64,000 nt of DNA, from NCBI GenBank assembly GCA_010093685.1, contig MU006216.1:3032487-3096486 (forward strand), given 5' to 3'. Each line of letters begins with the position of its first letter. The stretch's first letter is position 1. The translations under genes and the position numbers were made by a program. Below are positions 23,361 to 34,502 of this stretch, in pieces. This DNA comes from Ophiobolus disseminans. Taxonomy: Eukaryota > Ascomycota > Dothideomycetes > Pleosporales > Phaeosphaeriaceae. Below the pieces are notes generated by a model. That model did not search any database, was not told the DNA's origin, and saw nothing but the letters and a program-made list of their open reading frames with translations.

Positions 23361-25214
23361 TCACATCCTCGGCGGCAATACCGTAGGCACCGGTGGCCTA
23401 CTCGTCGTCCTGGGCAACTCCGGCACCGCACTCGTTGGCACACACCCACACGCACTACTCACCCTCGCAACGACCGCCTCCGTGGAATTAGCCACCGCGC
23501 ATCCAGCTCTCGCATAATCCGGCACCAAGCCCACATCATCATTCTGCCTGATCAAAAAGTCGTGGCAAAACTCCTGACCCGCCTCCAGCCTGCCCTCAAT
23601 AGAGCTCGCTCGCAGTGAAACAAGACAGCTATCGCTCTTGCACACCTTGGGCTTCGGACACTCTTTGCTCGTCATCTTGACAACGAAGCTGCCGCGCTCA
23701 ATCGTGTGCACGAAGATATATCCAGACTTGAAACCCGCATAGCTGGACCACGAGCCAAGGAATGCTACTGTGCCGCCGCCTTCCAACTCGTCGTCCTCGG
23801 GGTAGATGTCAATGAAGCCGGCCTCGCAGATGCCGTCGCCGCTCGGGTCCTCAGGAACGGAGCGGATGTCGAGAACGGTCAAACCAACGCCGTAGTTAGA
23901 CTGGTAGGAGTAGCCATCGTACACGTACTGGTTGTGATCGATGGAGCGGCGTGGACCTTCGTAGTTGCCCGCGTAGTGCGGGTTTTCGAGGTCACGGATG
24001 TCGAGGATATGCGTCGTGGGTAGACCTTGTGTCATGGGACCGACCTTTGCGTCGCGCTCGTCGAACTCGTCGTCGAGGAAGATGTACTCTTGCCATGTTG
24101 CGTTGTTGACGGCGCCCTGGTGGACGTACTCGGCGCCGGGGTAGGTCGTGATAGAGATGATGTTCGTAATGTTCCCGACTTTGTTGGTCACGTCGTAGAT
24201 GGTTAAGGTATCCTCGTTGTAGCCGTAGCAAATGTCGCGACCGTAGTAGCGCGAGTCTGGGCCACGGTATACGAGACATTCAGCATCGTGGACGTAGCCG
24301 TCGCCAGCGGCACAACCTGGCGAAGTGGGGTTTGAGGGGTCGGTCATGTCGAGGAAGATGATACCGCCACGGCAGGGCAGCTCATCGCGCACACGGATTG
24401 TCTCGTTGCCGCCAACTGAACCGACAGCCATTGCGTAGTTGAGCTCTTGGTTTACGACAATGTTGTGTGTTCGGCCAACTGGAAGCTCGTCCCAGTGTCC
24501 AGTCAGATCAGCCTGGGTAAAATTGGTCGGGTGCTCCGGGTCAAGATCCAGCAGCTTCTTCATGTCGAAGATTTGAACGCCGTGCTTGATCGCCTCTGAA
24601 CCGATCACGGCGTAGTTGCGCAAGATACGGATCTCTCTCCATCGTGAGCCGATAGCATCATAGGGAGGCAGGCGACCAAGGTACACCAGCTTGCCTTCTG
24701 AGCTGATCTCGGCAAAAGCAGTACCATCAAACTGGCCAATGGCGACAAACTCGCGACCATCTTCGGAAGTCCATCCCCATGAGGATGAGCCCTGACCCTG
24801 TGAGCTTCCGAGTGCTGCGTGAGGCAGGAAGTGGTAGAGGTCGATCTAAGGTTGTTAGTAGTGTATACAGCTAGTAGAGGCTTCGAACAGCTCACGTTGT
24901 TGCATTTGAAGGTGTTATTCTTGTCTCCAGGAATTGCGGCAGCGAACCCGTTTTCGCATGCGGTGTAACCAAGCTCGGGGTATCTGGAGCTTTTCATCTC
25001 TCCTGCCGCAATTTCGGCGTCCCATTGCGCCTACAGGGCTGTTAATGTCGTGAATCTACTGGAATTTAACACTTTTGGTACATACTACTTTGATTGCCAT
25101 GATTTGGGCATGAACAGCGCCAGATGCGTAATCTTCGGCAGAACCCAAGGCAGCTGCTCTGCTCATGCCCACAAAGGCAGAGCAGAGAGCAACAAGAGAC
25201 GATATGGGAGCCAT
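23361..25214 (-). CDS. Secreted choice-of-anchor B family protein (LVIVD-type), three exons
   Basis: Exons are 25086-25214, 24896-25030 and 23361-24845, with introns of 55 and 50 nt; all joins keep frame and give 582 residues. The N-terminus MAPISSLVALCSAFVGMSRA is a signal peptide. After it come KYPELG-like SSRYPELGYTACENG, DIDLYHFLPH-like IDLYHFLPHAALGS, SSWGWTSEDGREFVAIG and a long LVIVD-type beta-propeller (GRTHNIVVNQELNYAMAVGS, GGIIFLDMTDP, CLVYRGPD, YVHQGA, DHNQYVYDGYSYQSNYGVGL). This is the choice-of-anchor B domain found in bacteria and filamentous fungi; its molecular role is not established. Cysteines and NxT/S sites fit an extracellular glycoprotein. The Pro/Thr-rich end lacks a clear GPI signal. 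Confidence 0.85.
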
Positions 25215-26109
25215 TGCTACCACAAAGTGTTGAATGACAGGATCTCGAAGTGCCAGCTGTGACGCTCAATATCCAGCGGCGAGGATTCGAACTATTTGTA
25301 CGGAGTACCCGTCTCCGATCCATCTTTGCTTCGCAGACGTCTTGCGTCATACGCTTCCGTGCAACTTCTAGGGCGGCGACACGGAGATGCTGATTGGAAG
25401 GCCCGGTAAACTAGATCCCCGCATGGTAACGCTATGATAGTTGAACCACATCCAAGAAGTGATGTTGCTGTGGTGGTCGCTTGGCTTGGTAGAAGTTGGA
25501 AGATAGCTGCGTTTTGGGTGCTTGGGCAACATTGGCGCGGTTCGGCGTCAGCGGACGAAGCCCCGCTCACCAACCTCAGCCATAAACACCACAATTTAGG
25601 TTCCACGGTGCTCCAGCCTTGACTTGAGACATTGACATGGCATTCGATCTAACTCTCTAGCCGGATTTCGAATTTGATACAGGTTGAGCGCGCCTGACCG
25701 TATATGGTAGAGATTTGTTACCAAATGTTCTCGATGGTCGCTCCGTGTATGACCTCTGGGCGGCGCTGGGCAAAAGCGGAGGCGGAGAACCTTGGCTGCC
25801 CATCTAGGCAGGTGGATTTGTGGAGCGAAAACGGCCGTTATCTGACGACTTCAAGAGTGAAAGGTCAGAATCATTCAGAGCTTCCTTGCTTGTCGTTAGG
25901 CAGTAACCCTAAGGCATCGTTGTTCCGCTGCAACCCGGTTGCGGCTCCAAGGCCCACAAGAACTTGCGAGACCAATCGGCTCTATTTCAGACATTGCGAG
26001 AGAGGTGCAGGCGAGGACTAGTATAAGTACAGGAAGATCTAGAGATACAGTCAAAGTACATATTACGAACCATGCGTCGCTGATACGTGTGCCATACCAG
26101 GTGATTGCT
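25215..26109. other. Intergenic, 0.9 kb, no supported gene
   Basis: This lies between two minus-strand genes and contains the promoter of the choice-of-anchor B gene and the 3' flank of COQ2. A GTTCGAATCC-like word on the minus strand near 25270 resembles a tRNA B box, but no A box or cloverleaf surrounds it. Confidence 0.5.
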
Positions 26110-27405
26110 TCACCGAACGGCGATAAGATGTTGCCCTTGTTGGTCATCATCTACCTTTTTTTCGCCATACAGATCAAACAGCTGAGCAATGTACTCGCCA
26201 GCCAGGCCCAGACTTATTGCTCCTCCAGTAAGCCATGCACCATTCACAAACCACCACCAGCAATTTTTCACCTCCTTTAGCTTGACTCGTCGGATCATGG
26301 TGCCTAGGGTAAGTGCCGCACCTCCACACGATCCCACGAAGAAGATCGGGCCCATACCGGCAGCGAATCCGGTAGCAGCTAGAAGGCCGAGTTGTGCGAT
26401 AGCCAGGCCTGACAGAACGATTTTGGTCTCTTTGTCGTGCTTCAACGCAATGCTCTTGATGCCAGCTTTAACATCGTCTTTGATGTCCATGTGTGCATAG
26501 ATCATGTCGTACAAGACTGTCCACGCGACATTGCTGGCATACAGGCAAGCGGCTGCTGTGAGCGCAGCTTGGTTGGAGAGAAGATCAATCCCCAACGCAG
26601 GGAAGCCCATCATAGCGCCCCAAGAGAAAGTAAGGCCAAGGACAAATTGAGGGTAGTAAGTGACTCGCTTCGCCAGTGGGTATGTGGCGACAAGCAAAAG
26701 TGATGGCGTTGCGTACCAGAAGCATTCGAACGGAAGTGACAGGAGTACTGCCAGACCAGTCATCAGCTGACCTCCAAGGAAGACGATGGCTTGATTGGGG
26801 GTGATTGCTCGTCTTGCAATTGGGCGCAGCCGTGTCCGTTCCACATGGGGATCGAGATTGCGATCCCAGAGGTCATTGATGGTGCATCCAGCGCCCCTCA
26901 TGACAAGAGCGCCGGTGAAGAAGAGTGCCGTGGTACTGATTACTGCGGATGGTGCAGCGATAGGCGTAGCCATGGTGGCAGCAATCAAAGTGCTGAAGAG
27001 ACATGGAAAGAAGAGGTAGTAGGATCCGGTGGGCTTGTCGATCCTCATAAGCTCAGCATATGGGACGGCTTGCCGAGGAAGGTAGGATAGGATGCCAGTT
27101 GTGGGAGGAGTGTATCCTGGAAGTGTGTTTGGCAGAACATTGTGGGCCGTACTTGCTATGCCAGCGCGTTGATGTGCGTGTGACGTAAATTGAATGTTGG
27201 TTGAGTTCACCTTACTCGAATGTACTGCGAGCAAATTCGTACACTGTGCTAGATTTTTGACTGGCGAATGTGATGTTGCTTGAAGCCTGCTTTGCAAACG
27301 TTGCCGAGTATGACTGAATTTGAGGCATTGGGATTGCGGTATTCGAGTTCTCGCATGTGGTAAGAGCGACCCAAAGCGAATACCATACGCCCGTACGGAA
27401 GACAT
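26110..27405 (-). CDS. COQ2: 4-hydroxybenzoate polyprenyltransferase, mitochondrial (ubiquinone synthesis)
   Basis: The 431-residue UbiA-type integral membrane enzyme attaches the polyprenyl tail to 4-hydroxybenzoate in the inner mitochondrial membrane, an early step of coenzyme Q synthesis. The first Asp-rich motif is NDLWDRNLDPHVERTRLRP near residues 175-193 and the second is DMIYAHMDIKDDVKAGIKS near 297-315; both bind Mg-diphosphate in the family. YAELMRIDKPTGSYYLFFPC marks the first membrane helix, and about eight hydrophobic segments follow. The first 100 residues are basic and Ser/Thr-rich, as expected for a mitochondrial presequence. Single exon, ATG at 27405. It shares a 387-bp divergent promoter with the JmjC gene. 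Confidence 0.95.
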   Translation of the reverse strand: MSSVRAYGIRFGSLLPHARTRIPQSQCLKFSHTRQRLQSRLQATSHSPVKNLAQCTNLLAVHSSKVNSTNIQFTSHAHQRAGIASTAHNVLPNTLPGYTPPTTGILSYLPRQAVPYAELMRIDKPTGSYYLFFPCLFSTLIAATMATPIAAPSAVISTTALFFTGALVMRGAGCTINDLWDRNLDPHVERTRLRPIARRAITPNQAIVFLGGQLMTGLAVLLSLPFECFWYATPSLLLVATYPLAKRVTYYPQFVLGLTFSWGAMMGFPALGIDLLSNQAALTAAACLYASNVAWTVLYDMIYAHMDIKDDVKAGIKSIALKHDKETKIVLSGLAIAQLGLLAATGFAAGMGPIFFVGSCGGAALTLGTMIRRVKLKEVKNCWWWFVNGAWLTGGAISLGLAGEYIAQLFDLYGEKKVDDDQQGQHLIAVR

Positions 27406-27792
27406 TACTTGATCCTCCGATGGACTGCTTGCTGTGGCAGAATTGGGCGACGGCGCGGATCACATGCAAGGCGTCATGCTAGTGGTGAAGTGAGGATGCG
27501 GGTCGGTGAAGGCACGCTAGTTCCCGTTCGCACGTGACACCAAGCAAAGCTCCAGCCCCTCCGGCCAATTGCTAGCTCCGTCGCGTCACATCTTCAAGAC
27601 ACCTCGACACCGCGGCAGCAACAGCCGCGCACGCAATTTGTACCCGGCCCACCCCGTGGTTTTGGCCACCTTCTGAAGCTGCTTGTACGTCGCTGCAGCA
27701 TCAATATCGCGCCTCCGCCGCACAGAGAGATTTGGAACCCGCAGGACCCCGCCCGCAAGAGACGCCGTGGATGGTGTGACGCAACTGCCGCG
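27406..27792. promoter_or_regulatory. Divergent promoter of COQ2 and the JmjC gene
   Basis: The 387-bp gap between the two start codons must serve both genes. It holds CACGTGACACC from 27531, an E-box core 126 bp before the COQ2 ATG. The same 11 bases occur at 31980, 93 bp before another gene start. Confidence 0.55.
27531..27538 (+). promoter_or_regulatory. CACGTGAC E-box-like motif
   Basis: The motif CACGTGAC, followed by ACC, lies between COQ2 and the JmjC gene. Cbf1-type bHLH proteins bind this core in yeasts; use here is inferred. Confidence 0.35.
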
Positions 27793-30700
27793 ATGCCGGC
27801 GGCGCGCCCTCGGGCATCATTTGAGCCCATCCCGCCCGACTTCGACGTGCGCACGTTTGTGGAAACGGCCGACAACTTTCAATATGTCGACCGCATATCG
27901 TATGAGATGATCGCGAACAACGGCATCGACCAGTTCGAAAAACTGATATTGCTGCATGTCGTGATTGGCGGAAAACCTCTCGTCATCGACGGCTTCGAAG
28001 AGGTGCTGGATCCGTGGGCATTCACGCCGTCGTGGCTGCGTGACAATCACGGCGACAAAGGTGGGCACCACAGTGCATCTCCACCACGGCGCATCTAGCT
28101 GACATGGCAGTCGAGAATGCGCGTAACCTCACCACCAAGGAGTGTATTCCGCTGACCATCAAGCACTACCTCAAGCACATGACCAAGCTTACCGACCAGT
28201 TCTTCGATGCGCCCGAGCGGTACCGTGAGAAGACGCGCCAACGCATATACCTCAAGGACATCGACTGCCCGCAGGTGTGGCAGGACAAGCTCAAAGAGCA
28301 CATCCCGCAGGGGCTGTTCTACCTCAACGAGAGCACCGGCGAGGTTGGCGGGCCGGGCGCATTGGACGAGCCTGGTGGGCGCAAGGGTCGCGGGATTGCG
28401 CGCGCTGGGGACCTGATGAGCAGCCTCCCGCCCGAGATGCGTGCCGAGAACCTCATGTGCTATATTGGACACGAAGGCACATACACGCCCTCGCATAGAG
28501 AAATGTGCGCATCCTTGGGCCAAAACATCATGGTGAATGCGTCTGGGCAAATCAGCGAGGACGGCAAGCCCGAGCGGCCTGGATCTTCCATCTGGTTCAT
28601 GACCGAGATGAAGGATCGCCACATTGCCTCCGAATACTGGCTCTCTGTACTGGGACACGACATCGAGGTCGAGAACCACTTTGCGCAGCTCATTGCATGG
28701 AAGAAGGCGCCTTTCAGGACATATGTAGTCGAGCAGCGCCCTGGCGACTTCATTCTGATACCACCTCTAGCGCCGCATCAAGTCTGGAATCGCGGCACCC
28801 GCACCATGAAAATCGCCTGGAACCGCACGACGGTGGAAACCCTCGAGTACGCCATCAACGAGGCACTGCCCAACTCGCGAATCGTTTGCCGTGACGAGCA
28901 GTACAAGAACAAGTCCCTCATCTACTATACGCTACTCAAGTACTCTAGTCTTATCAAGTCGGCCCGAGCACAGGTCGAGATGGGCGGTGAGAATGCGGAA
29001 GCGATCCAACGTTCCATCAAGGTCAAGCAGGTCCAGAAAGATTTCAAGAAGCTGTTCGATCTCTACAAGAATATGCTTTTGTCCGAGATGTTCGCGCCAG
29101 GTTCTCGCGAGCATGCAGAGTTCCTCCCCTATGACAGCAACGTCACTTGCGCGTATTGCAGGTGTAATATTTTCAACCGGTTCCTGAGCTGCAAGAGCTG
29201 CAAGAACCTGTTCAGTTCCGAGATTGAAGAGCCTTACGACGTTTGCATGGACTGCTACTGCATGGGACGAAGCTGCGCATGTCAATCGGGCTATACTTGG
29301 ATGGAGCAGTGGAAGTGGAAAGACCTGATGCATAAGTACGAAGAGTGGCGTGCGCAGATCATCGACATCGACGGACGTATGACAGAGACCACCCCACTGC
29401 CTCTCCCGGAAGAGCGACGGTATCTTGGTAAGAAGACCGTGGCTCAGGTGTGCCAGGAGCAGCTACGCGTGCGGCCGTTTGTGGACGTCAAAAACCCGCA
29501 ACCTGAGAGTAACTCGGATGACGAAGAGCCCATTGTCGACGAGTACGGACACGTAAAGAAGGTGACGAACAAAAAGTCCAAACAGTGGCTCAGCAAGCAC
29601 AAGTCCTGCCATTTCTGCCTCCATCGACATCCGAAATGGAAGATGGCGTTCTGCTCGAATTGCGACTTGGCGTACTGCTATGGCACGTTGTTCCGCGCCC
29701 ACGACATGATGCCTCTCAGTGTCCTGGAAAACCGCAATTGGAAATGTCCGCATTGCAGGAGGGTATGCAACACGGGCGCATGCCGGCGCGACCCTCGACA
29801 GAACCCTTACGAGCCTAATGGAACCCTCCTCGGTCACGACACTCGAAAAGTGGCCGATCCTCGTTCCGTCGAGTGTCTCGTTGATTTCAGTGTTTCGAAC
29901 CTCAACTGGTTGCGGGAGGAGGAGGGGATGGGTCAAAATGCGATGCAGCGACGCCTCGATCAAGCCGAGATGGATAAATTGGCAGATCCTTCGCTTGATC
30001 CGCGCTACACCGATGATGGCCACGCTTATACTCGTGATGGAATAGCGTACTCTCCAGTAGAAGACACGAATGGCCGTATCAACGAAAATGGCGATGGGCA
30101 CCAAGCTGATGCTACTGGCGTGGACTCTTACTATGCGGATCCCGATGCAAATGGAGAGATCCCGCGCTTGGGTCGGAAGCGTGGCCGTGAGGAGGAAGAC
30201 GACGATGGATCCAAGCGCCGTAAGAAGAAAGCAAAGAAGCCAAAGAAAAAAGATGAAGCCGCACAGCCCCTTCAACGGAAGAACATCTCTGGCAAGCAGT
30301 ACCAAAAAGAGGTTCAGAGAAAGCTACTGGAAGAGGCCAAGCGCGAGGACCGTATGCTCTTGGTCGCCGCTCGAATGAAGGGCAAGTCGAGGATTATTAA
30401 GCTATCTTTGCCCACTGGTCCGTTGCAGCAGATCCGAGAGAGACCAGCGCTGGATCGCCCTCAGGCTCCACGCCAGCAAACCCCTGAAGAAGCTGACGGC
30501 TCTGGTAAGATGGGCTCCATCTTACAGTCCGACATCCTACCAAAAGCCAGCGCACCCAGGAACTTTACCGAAAAGGAAAAGGCTGCCAAGAAATTTCGGT
30601 ATCGCGTGGAGGAGGACGAGGCGTACAATACACGAAAGCGGAACAGCGACGTGGGCAGCCCTGCCACAGCAGGCAAAACCCGAGCTCGCCGCCGTTTCGA

Positions 30701-31634
30701 AGAGATTACCCTAGACTCTGACGAGGAGTTTGGAGAGGACGAAGGTACTGAGTACACTGGCCGATCCCACGGACGAGCTTCGAATTGGCTTGCAAGAAAG
30801 AATGAAGGCGAGGAAGATTTGCCTACCGAATTACCGCCGGGTTTCAGAGATGGCCTTGCGCGACCTCAACGCGAAAAGGACCTGCAGCGTAAGCGCGAGT
30901 ACAACGAACAACGGAAGACGATGCCGGTGAAACCGAAGGCTGGTATCCGACCTCCTGGACGTCCACCGAAGAATCCGAATCGTAATAGTACTGGCAACAT
31001 CTCAGACGAGGATGGCATCCATGAAGAAGACGATCAAGCTAGCGAAGCTCTAATCCTTGCTCAACGAGCTGCAGCTGCCGCCCTGGAAGCGCAGAAGAGG
31101 GAAGAAAACGCCAAAGCAGAGAGAGCTCGCGTTGAGGCTGCCGAAGAAGAAGCCCAAGAGAATCTTCGTGGAAAGATGGCTTTGTTCGAAGGCTCGAATG
31201 ATGACAATAACCTCGTCGATGGCTTCCTTGACGATTTGCCCGATGAAGAGCCATTTCAAGAGGAGCTGTTACCTGAGCCTTCGCCAGAACCTGTCCGCAT
31301 CGGACCTCCGCAGGCTCCCAATTCTCTCCTTACTAAGCCTGGTATGACTGGGAAGAAGGTCAAGATCGTGTCAGCCAACTCTAAGCGCAACGGCGAGAGC
31401 ACAAAGACCACGACTACCACGACCATCACCGCTCCCGCGTCAACCTTCGCAACCGTCAGCAAGCGCGGCCTGGCAATTAATCTTTCCGACTCTGATAGCG
31501 AAGAAGATATTCCAGCGAGCGCGCCTGTTCCCAAGAAGCCCGTTGGTAGGCCGCCTGGCAGGCCTCTGATGGTTCCGACGCGGGGCTCGAGTTCAGGGAA
31601 GCGTGGTCGAGGGCGCCCAAGGAAGACCATGTAG
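27793..31634 (+). CDS. JmjC-domain protein with zf-4CXXC_R1 zinc finger and AT-hooks, two exons
   Basis: Exon 1 is 27793-28060 and exon 2 is 28111-31634; the 50-nt intron has a CTGAC branch site and the frame joins to give 1263 residues. The JmjC domain (about residues 100-350) carries an iron-binding triad seen as HRE in TPSHREMC near residue 217 and His in PLAPHQVWNRG near 311, so Fe(II)/2-oxoglutarate demethylase activity is plausible. A first Cys cluster (CAYCRCN, CKSCKNLF, CMDCYCMG, CAC) lies near 436-480. A second (CHFCLHRHPKWKMAFCSNCD, CPHCRRVCNTGACRR) near 589-650 matches the zf-4CXXC_R1 domain. The C-terminal half is charged and disordered, with a basic KRRKKKAKKPKKK signal and AT-hook-like GRPPGRP and GRGRPRK motifs at the end. 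A nuclear chromatin role is likely; the histone mark is unknown. Confidence 0.9.
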
Positions 31635-32072
31635 ATCGGACTTGATGAGAACTTGAGTGTCATGAGTGTCTGGTCGGGAAGTATTTGATACCATTGTTTA
31701 TTTAGCGTGGCGCAGTAGGCGTCTCATGCATTGGATGTGCGACGAGATCTGGGGTGTACTGTCACCTTCAAATTTTAGTCGGGATATTTGACACGATGGA
31801 AGACGAATCTCTCGAGATCGTACTTCCAGCTATAATCAGCTGTGTAATGGCTGCAGCACTATCACCTCAATTGAACATATGATATAATTATATATTCGCA
31901 AAGTAGACGACTGCCTACGTGAACCTCAATGCATCTCCCACTCTAGTTCCACGCTAACCAATCATTGCTCGCAATGTTGCACGTGACACCGCGTTTCGCG
32001 TCCATCACCAGCTTCATCGACCCTTTCGCACTTCGACACTTTCAACCACCTCACAATTCCACACAAATCACA
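31635..32072. promoter_or_regulatory. Intergenic/promoter region of the HhH protein gene
   Basis: The 438-bp gap holds the JmjC gene 3' flank, an AT-rich stretch near 31875-31900 and the leader of the next gene. CACGTGACACC occurs at 31980-31990. Confidence 0.45.
31980..31987 (+). promoter_or_regulatory. CACGTGAC E-box-like motif
   Basis: The motif lies 93 bp before the ATG of the HhH protein gene, and the extended word CACGTGACACC is identical to the one upstream of COQ2. Confidence 0.35.
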
Positions 32073-32930
32073 ATGCCCTCCTACAATATCACCACCATAT
32101 CCGCCTCCACCTACTCCACCGCACTCTCGCGCTACGCCTCCGCCGCCCCGGCATCTCTTCATGCCCTCGACGCGCAGCGCTATGACGCCATTCCAGCCGC
32201 AGTCGCCAAACGCAGAGACGACAAGTTCTTAAACAAAAGTGAGGTGGAGAAATTAGTGGAGTGGAAATTGTAAGTAGCATTTTTAAATTGCATTTACGTC
32301 TTAAGAAGGAAGGCTAACAGAAGGCATAGGAAGCACGGCACGTTTCGTCCAAAACTGTTACAGCTCGCGCAAAGCAATGATGAGGGATTGATCAAGGAGA
32401 CAACGACATCCGCGTTCGGATTCTTGAAGTCTTCGCCTTCGCCGTCGAGTAAAGACATCTTAGCCGCGCTCAAAATCCTCATAAAGCTGAAAGGCATTGG
32501 GCCTGCGACTGCATCGCTGCTGCTATCCGTTGCTGCACCCGAGACTGTCCCATTCTTCTCAGATGAGCTGTTTAGGTGGTGTACGTGGAATGAGTCTGGA
32601 AGTCCTGCGGGGTGGAAGAGGGGGATCAAGTATAACATGAAAGAGTATGAAGCCTTGTTGGGAAACGTGGGGAATATAAGGGAGAGGATGGATGTTAGGG
32701 CGGTTGATGTGGAGAGGGTGGCGTGGGTGTTGGGGAGGGAGGGTGTGGACTGTGGGGATGGGGAGGATAGTGAAGAAACGATTGAAGAGCGTGAGACAGA
32801 GGAAAAGGCCGTCAAGGCAGATACGAAGGAGAAACCTAAGAAGGCAGTTGAGAAAGGTACGAAACGCAAAGCCGCCGACGTCAAGCCACCAACAGAAGGT
32901 ACGCGGAAAAGCGCGCGAACCAAGAAGTAA
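32073..32930 (+). CDS. Uncharacterised protein with DNA-glycosylase-like helix-hairpin-helix, two exons
   Basis: Exon 1 is 32073-32269 and exon 2 is 32330-32930. The 60-nt intron runs from GTAAGT through a GCTAACA branch site to CATAG, and the product has 265 residues. The segment KLVEWKLKHGTFRPKLLQL is followed by LKGIGPATASLLLS near residues 119-132, a helix-hairpin-helix of the kind used by HhH-GPD base-excision glycosylases, and by PFFSDELFRW. The catalytic Lys/Asp of true glycosylases is not evident, so enzyme activity is unproven. The last 70 residues are Lys/Glu-rich and end in RKSARTKK, likely a nuclear signal. Similar proteins occur widely in Pezizomycotina as hypothetical proteins. 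A DNA-binding role is inferred. Confidence 0.85.
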
Positions 32931-34502
32931 GCTCATCGTCGCCGTGTTACGATTCAATTCAAACCCTGATTTCCTCCCACAACGACCTCCTCACCTACTT
33001 CAACACTCCGCTTCCCACCAACCCCTACTACCCATCATCGCCGCGTAACCCGCCATCCTACCAACACCCGCTCGCTTACCCTCGGCCCCTTCCCCCCTCA
33101 ATATCCGGCGTGCCACAACCCCATCACACCGATAAACGCGGGGTGCATGAACACATTCAGCCCTACCACTCAGCACACTGCATATCATCGGTGTGAACGT
33201 GCTGATTGTATGCCTTGCATGAAGCAGCGAACGACCTCCACATACCCATGTACCTTACACTGCTTACCCGAGCTTTAGTGTTGATCTTAGGTAAGACGTT
33301 GGCAGCTGCAGTCTTGTTCAGGACGTCGTGCCGAGGTGGGGATTATCCGGTCGGGGTTACATGGTGGGTTAGGATATGTCGTGCATGGGAAACGTGCGGG
33401 GAGACGGGGTGGGGATGCGAGGTGCTGGCGAGGGGTGGATTGGATCGGAATCTTTATGTCGTGTTTTACTCATTTACCGTCCTAGGGCATGATCATATAC
33501 TAATGTCTTCGGAGGAAATTGAGGTGTGGCGCGATTGGTTTGCCCCAGGCTGGACGGCTTCTTAACCTAAACTCGGTTGAGTTCTCGTCTCGAGGATTGG
33601 AAAAAGCTTGGTCATAGGACATCACTTGCGCGATAGATATCCGTTTTGTAAAATAGTTCCCTGCTAAGTTCCTACCATCAAGCTATCGTCTTGTGGCATT
33701 ATATCATGGTCGTAGATGGGGTATGAAGCTTCGATTCGCAATTAGTAGAGGTCCATGAATATATCAACATGCTATTCTACGAGGTATGATGTATGATAAA
33801 GTTGTGAGCGGGCTGAGTCTCTTTCTACCCCTCCACTAAGCTAGCTTACCACGTGCTGTCTACTTCATTACACTCTGAGCACAGACGGCTCTAATCTGAT
33901 ACCTGGTCCTCTCGCTCGTAACTCTCCTACGACGTGCATACTTTGGTGATTGTTAGCAGGTTTGTGAATTTTTGGTATTGAGAGCTTTCAGTAGTACAAG
34001 GTGGAGTCTTAACCCTGTGGCCAACGTAGGACGATAGGAGGCACAAACAATATAGACAAGAGTTCATGGAAGTTCTGAGACGCATGGTATGAGATCATGA
34101 AATTGAAGAGGAATTATGATGGAGTGCTGGGAAGCTTGCAATTCATTAGATTGGCGTTTTGGTGGCGGTGGCTGCGCAAAGAGCTGAACCGCGAGGTTGA
34201 CTCGCTGTCCAATGGCAGGAATTTCTCGCTCGAGATTGGTTGAGTTTACGTGCAATCGTGCATGAAGGACCTCATTCAGCTGAAAAGAGATCGTTCGTAC
34301 TGGTCAAAACTTAAGCCATGTGCAGCCAAAACTACATTCACGCATTGGCGTGTTATCGTATGTATTGGGGCTGGGTCAACTTTCAGCTCTGATGGAGGGT
34401 AAAAGCCCGTAACACATGAATCGCCCCTCGCAGCATCTTCACTCTGCTCCCTCATTCGTACACACTCCCGAGGTCTAATCGCAAATCCTGCAAGCCGAAA
34501 AT
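32931..34502. other. Intergenic, 1.6 kb, no supported gene
   Basis: A Pro/Tyr/His-rich open frame without ATG runs from about 32940 to 33197, and a 119-codon frame with a TTG start covers 33206-33565. Neither has a domain, so they are not called. The remainder is unremarkable and would include the promoter of the glycine-zipper gene. Confidence 0.45.

Noticed and set aside
23255..23455. 66-codon minus-strand frame at the end of the choice-of-anchor B gene
   Set aside because: It is an out-of-frame reading of the gene's 3' end.
25262..25290. tRNA-like B box on the minus strand
   Set aside because: Only the B-box word is present; no A box, no acceptor-stem pairing.
32940..33197. Pro/Tyr-rich open frame just after the HhH protein gene
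   Set aside because: No start codon and no splice site joining it convincingly to the gene; may simply be 3' UTR.
33206..33565. 119-codon frame in the gap before the glycine-zipper gene
   Set aside because: Starts with TTG, no domain, and weak internal ATG options.
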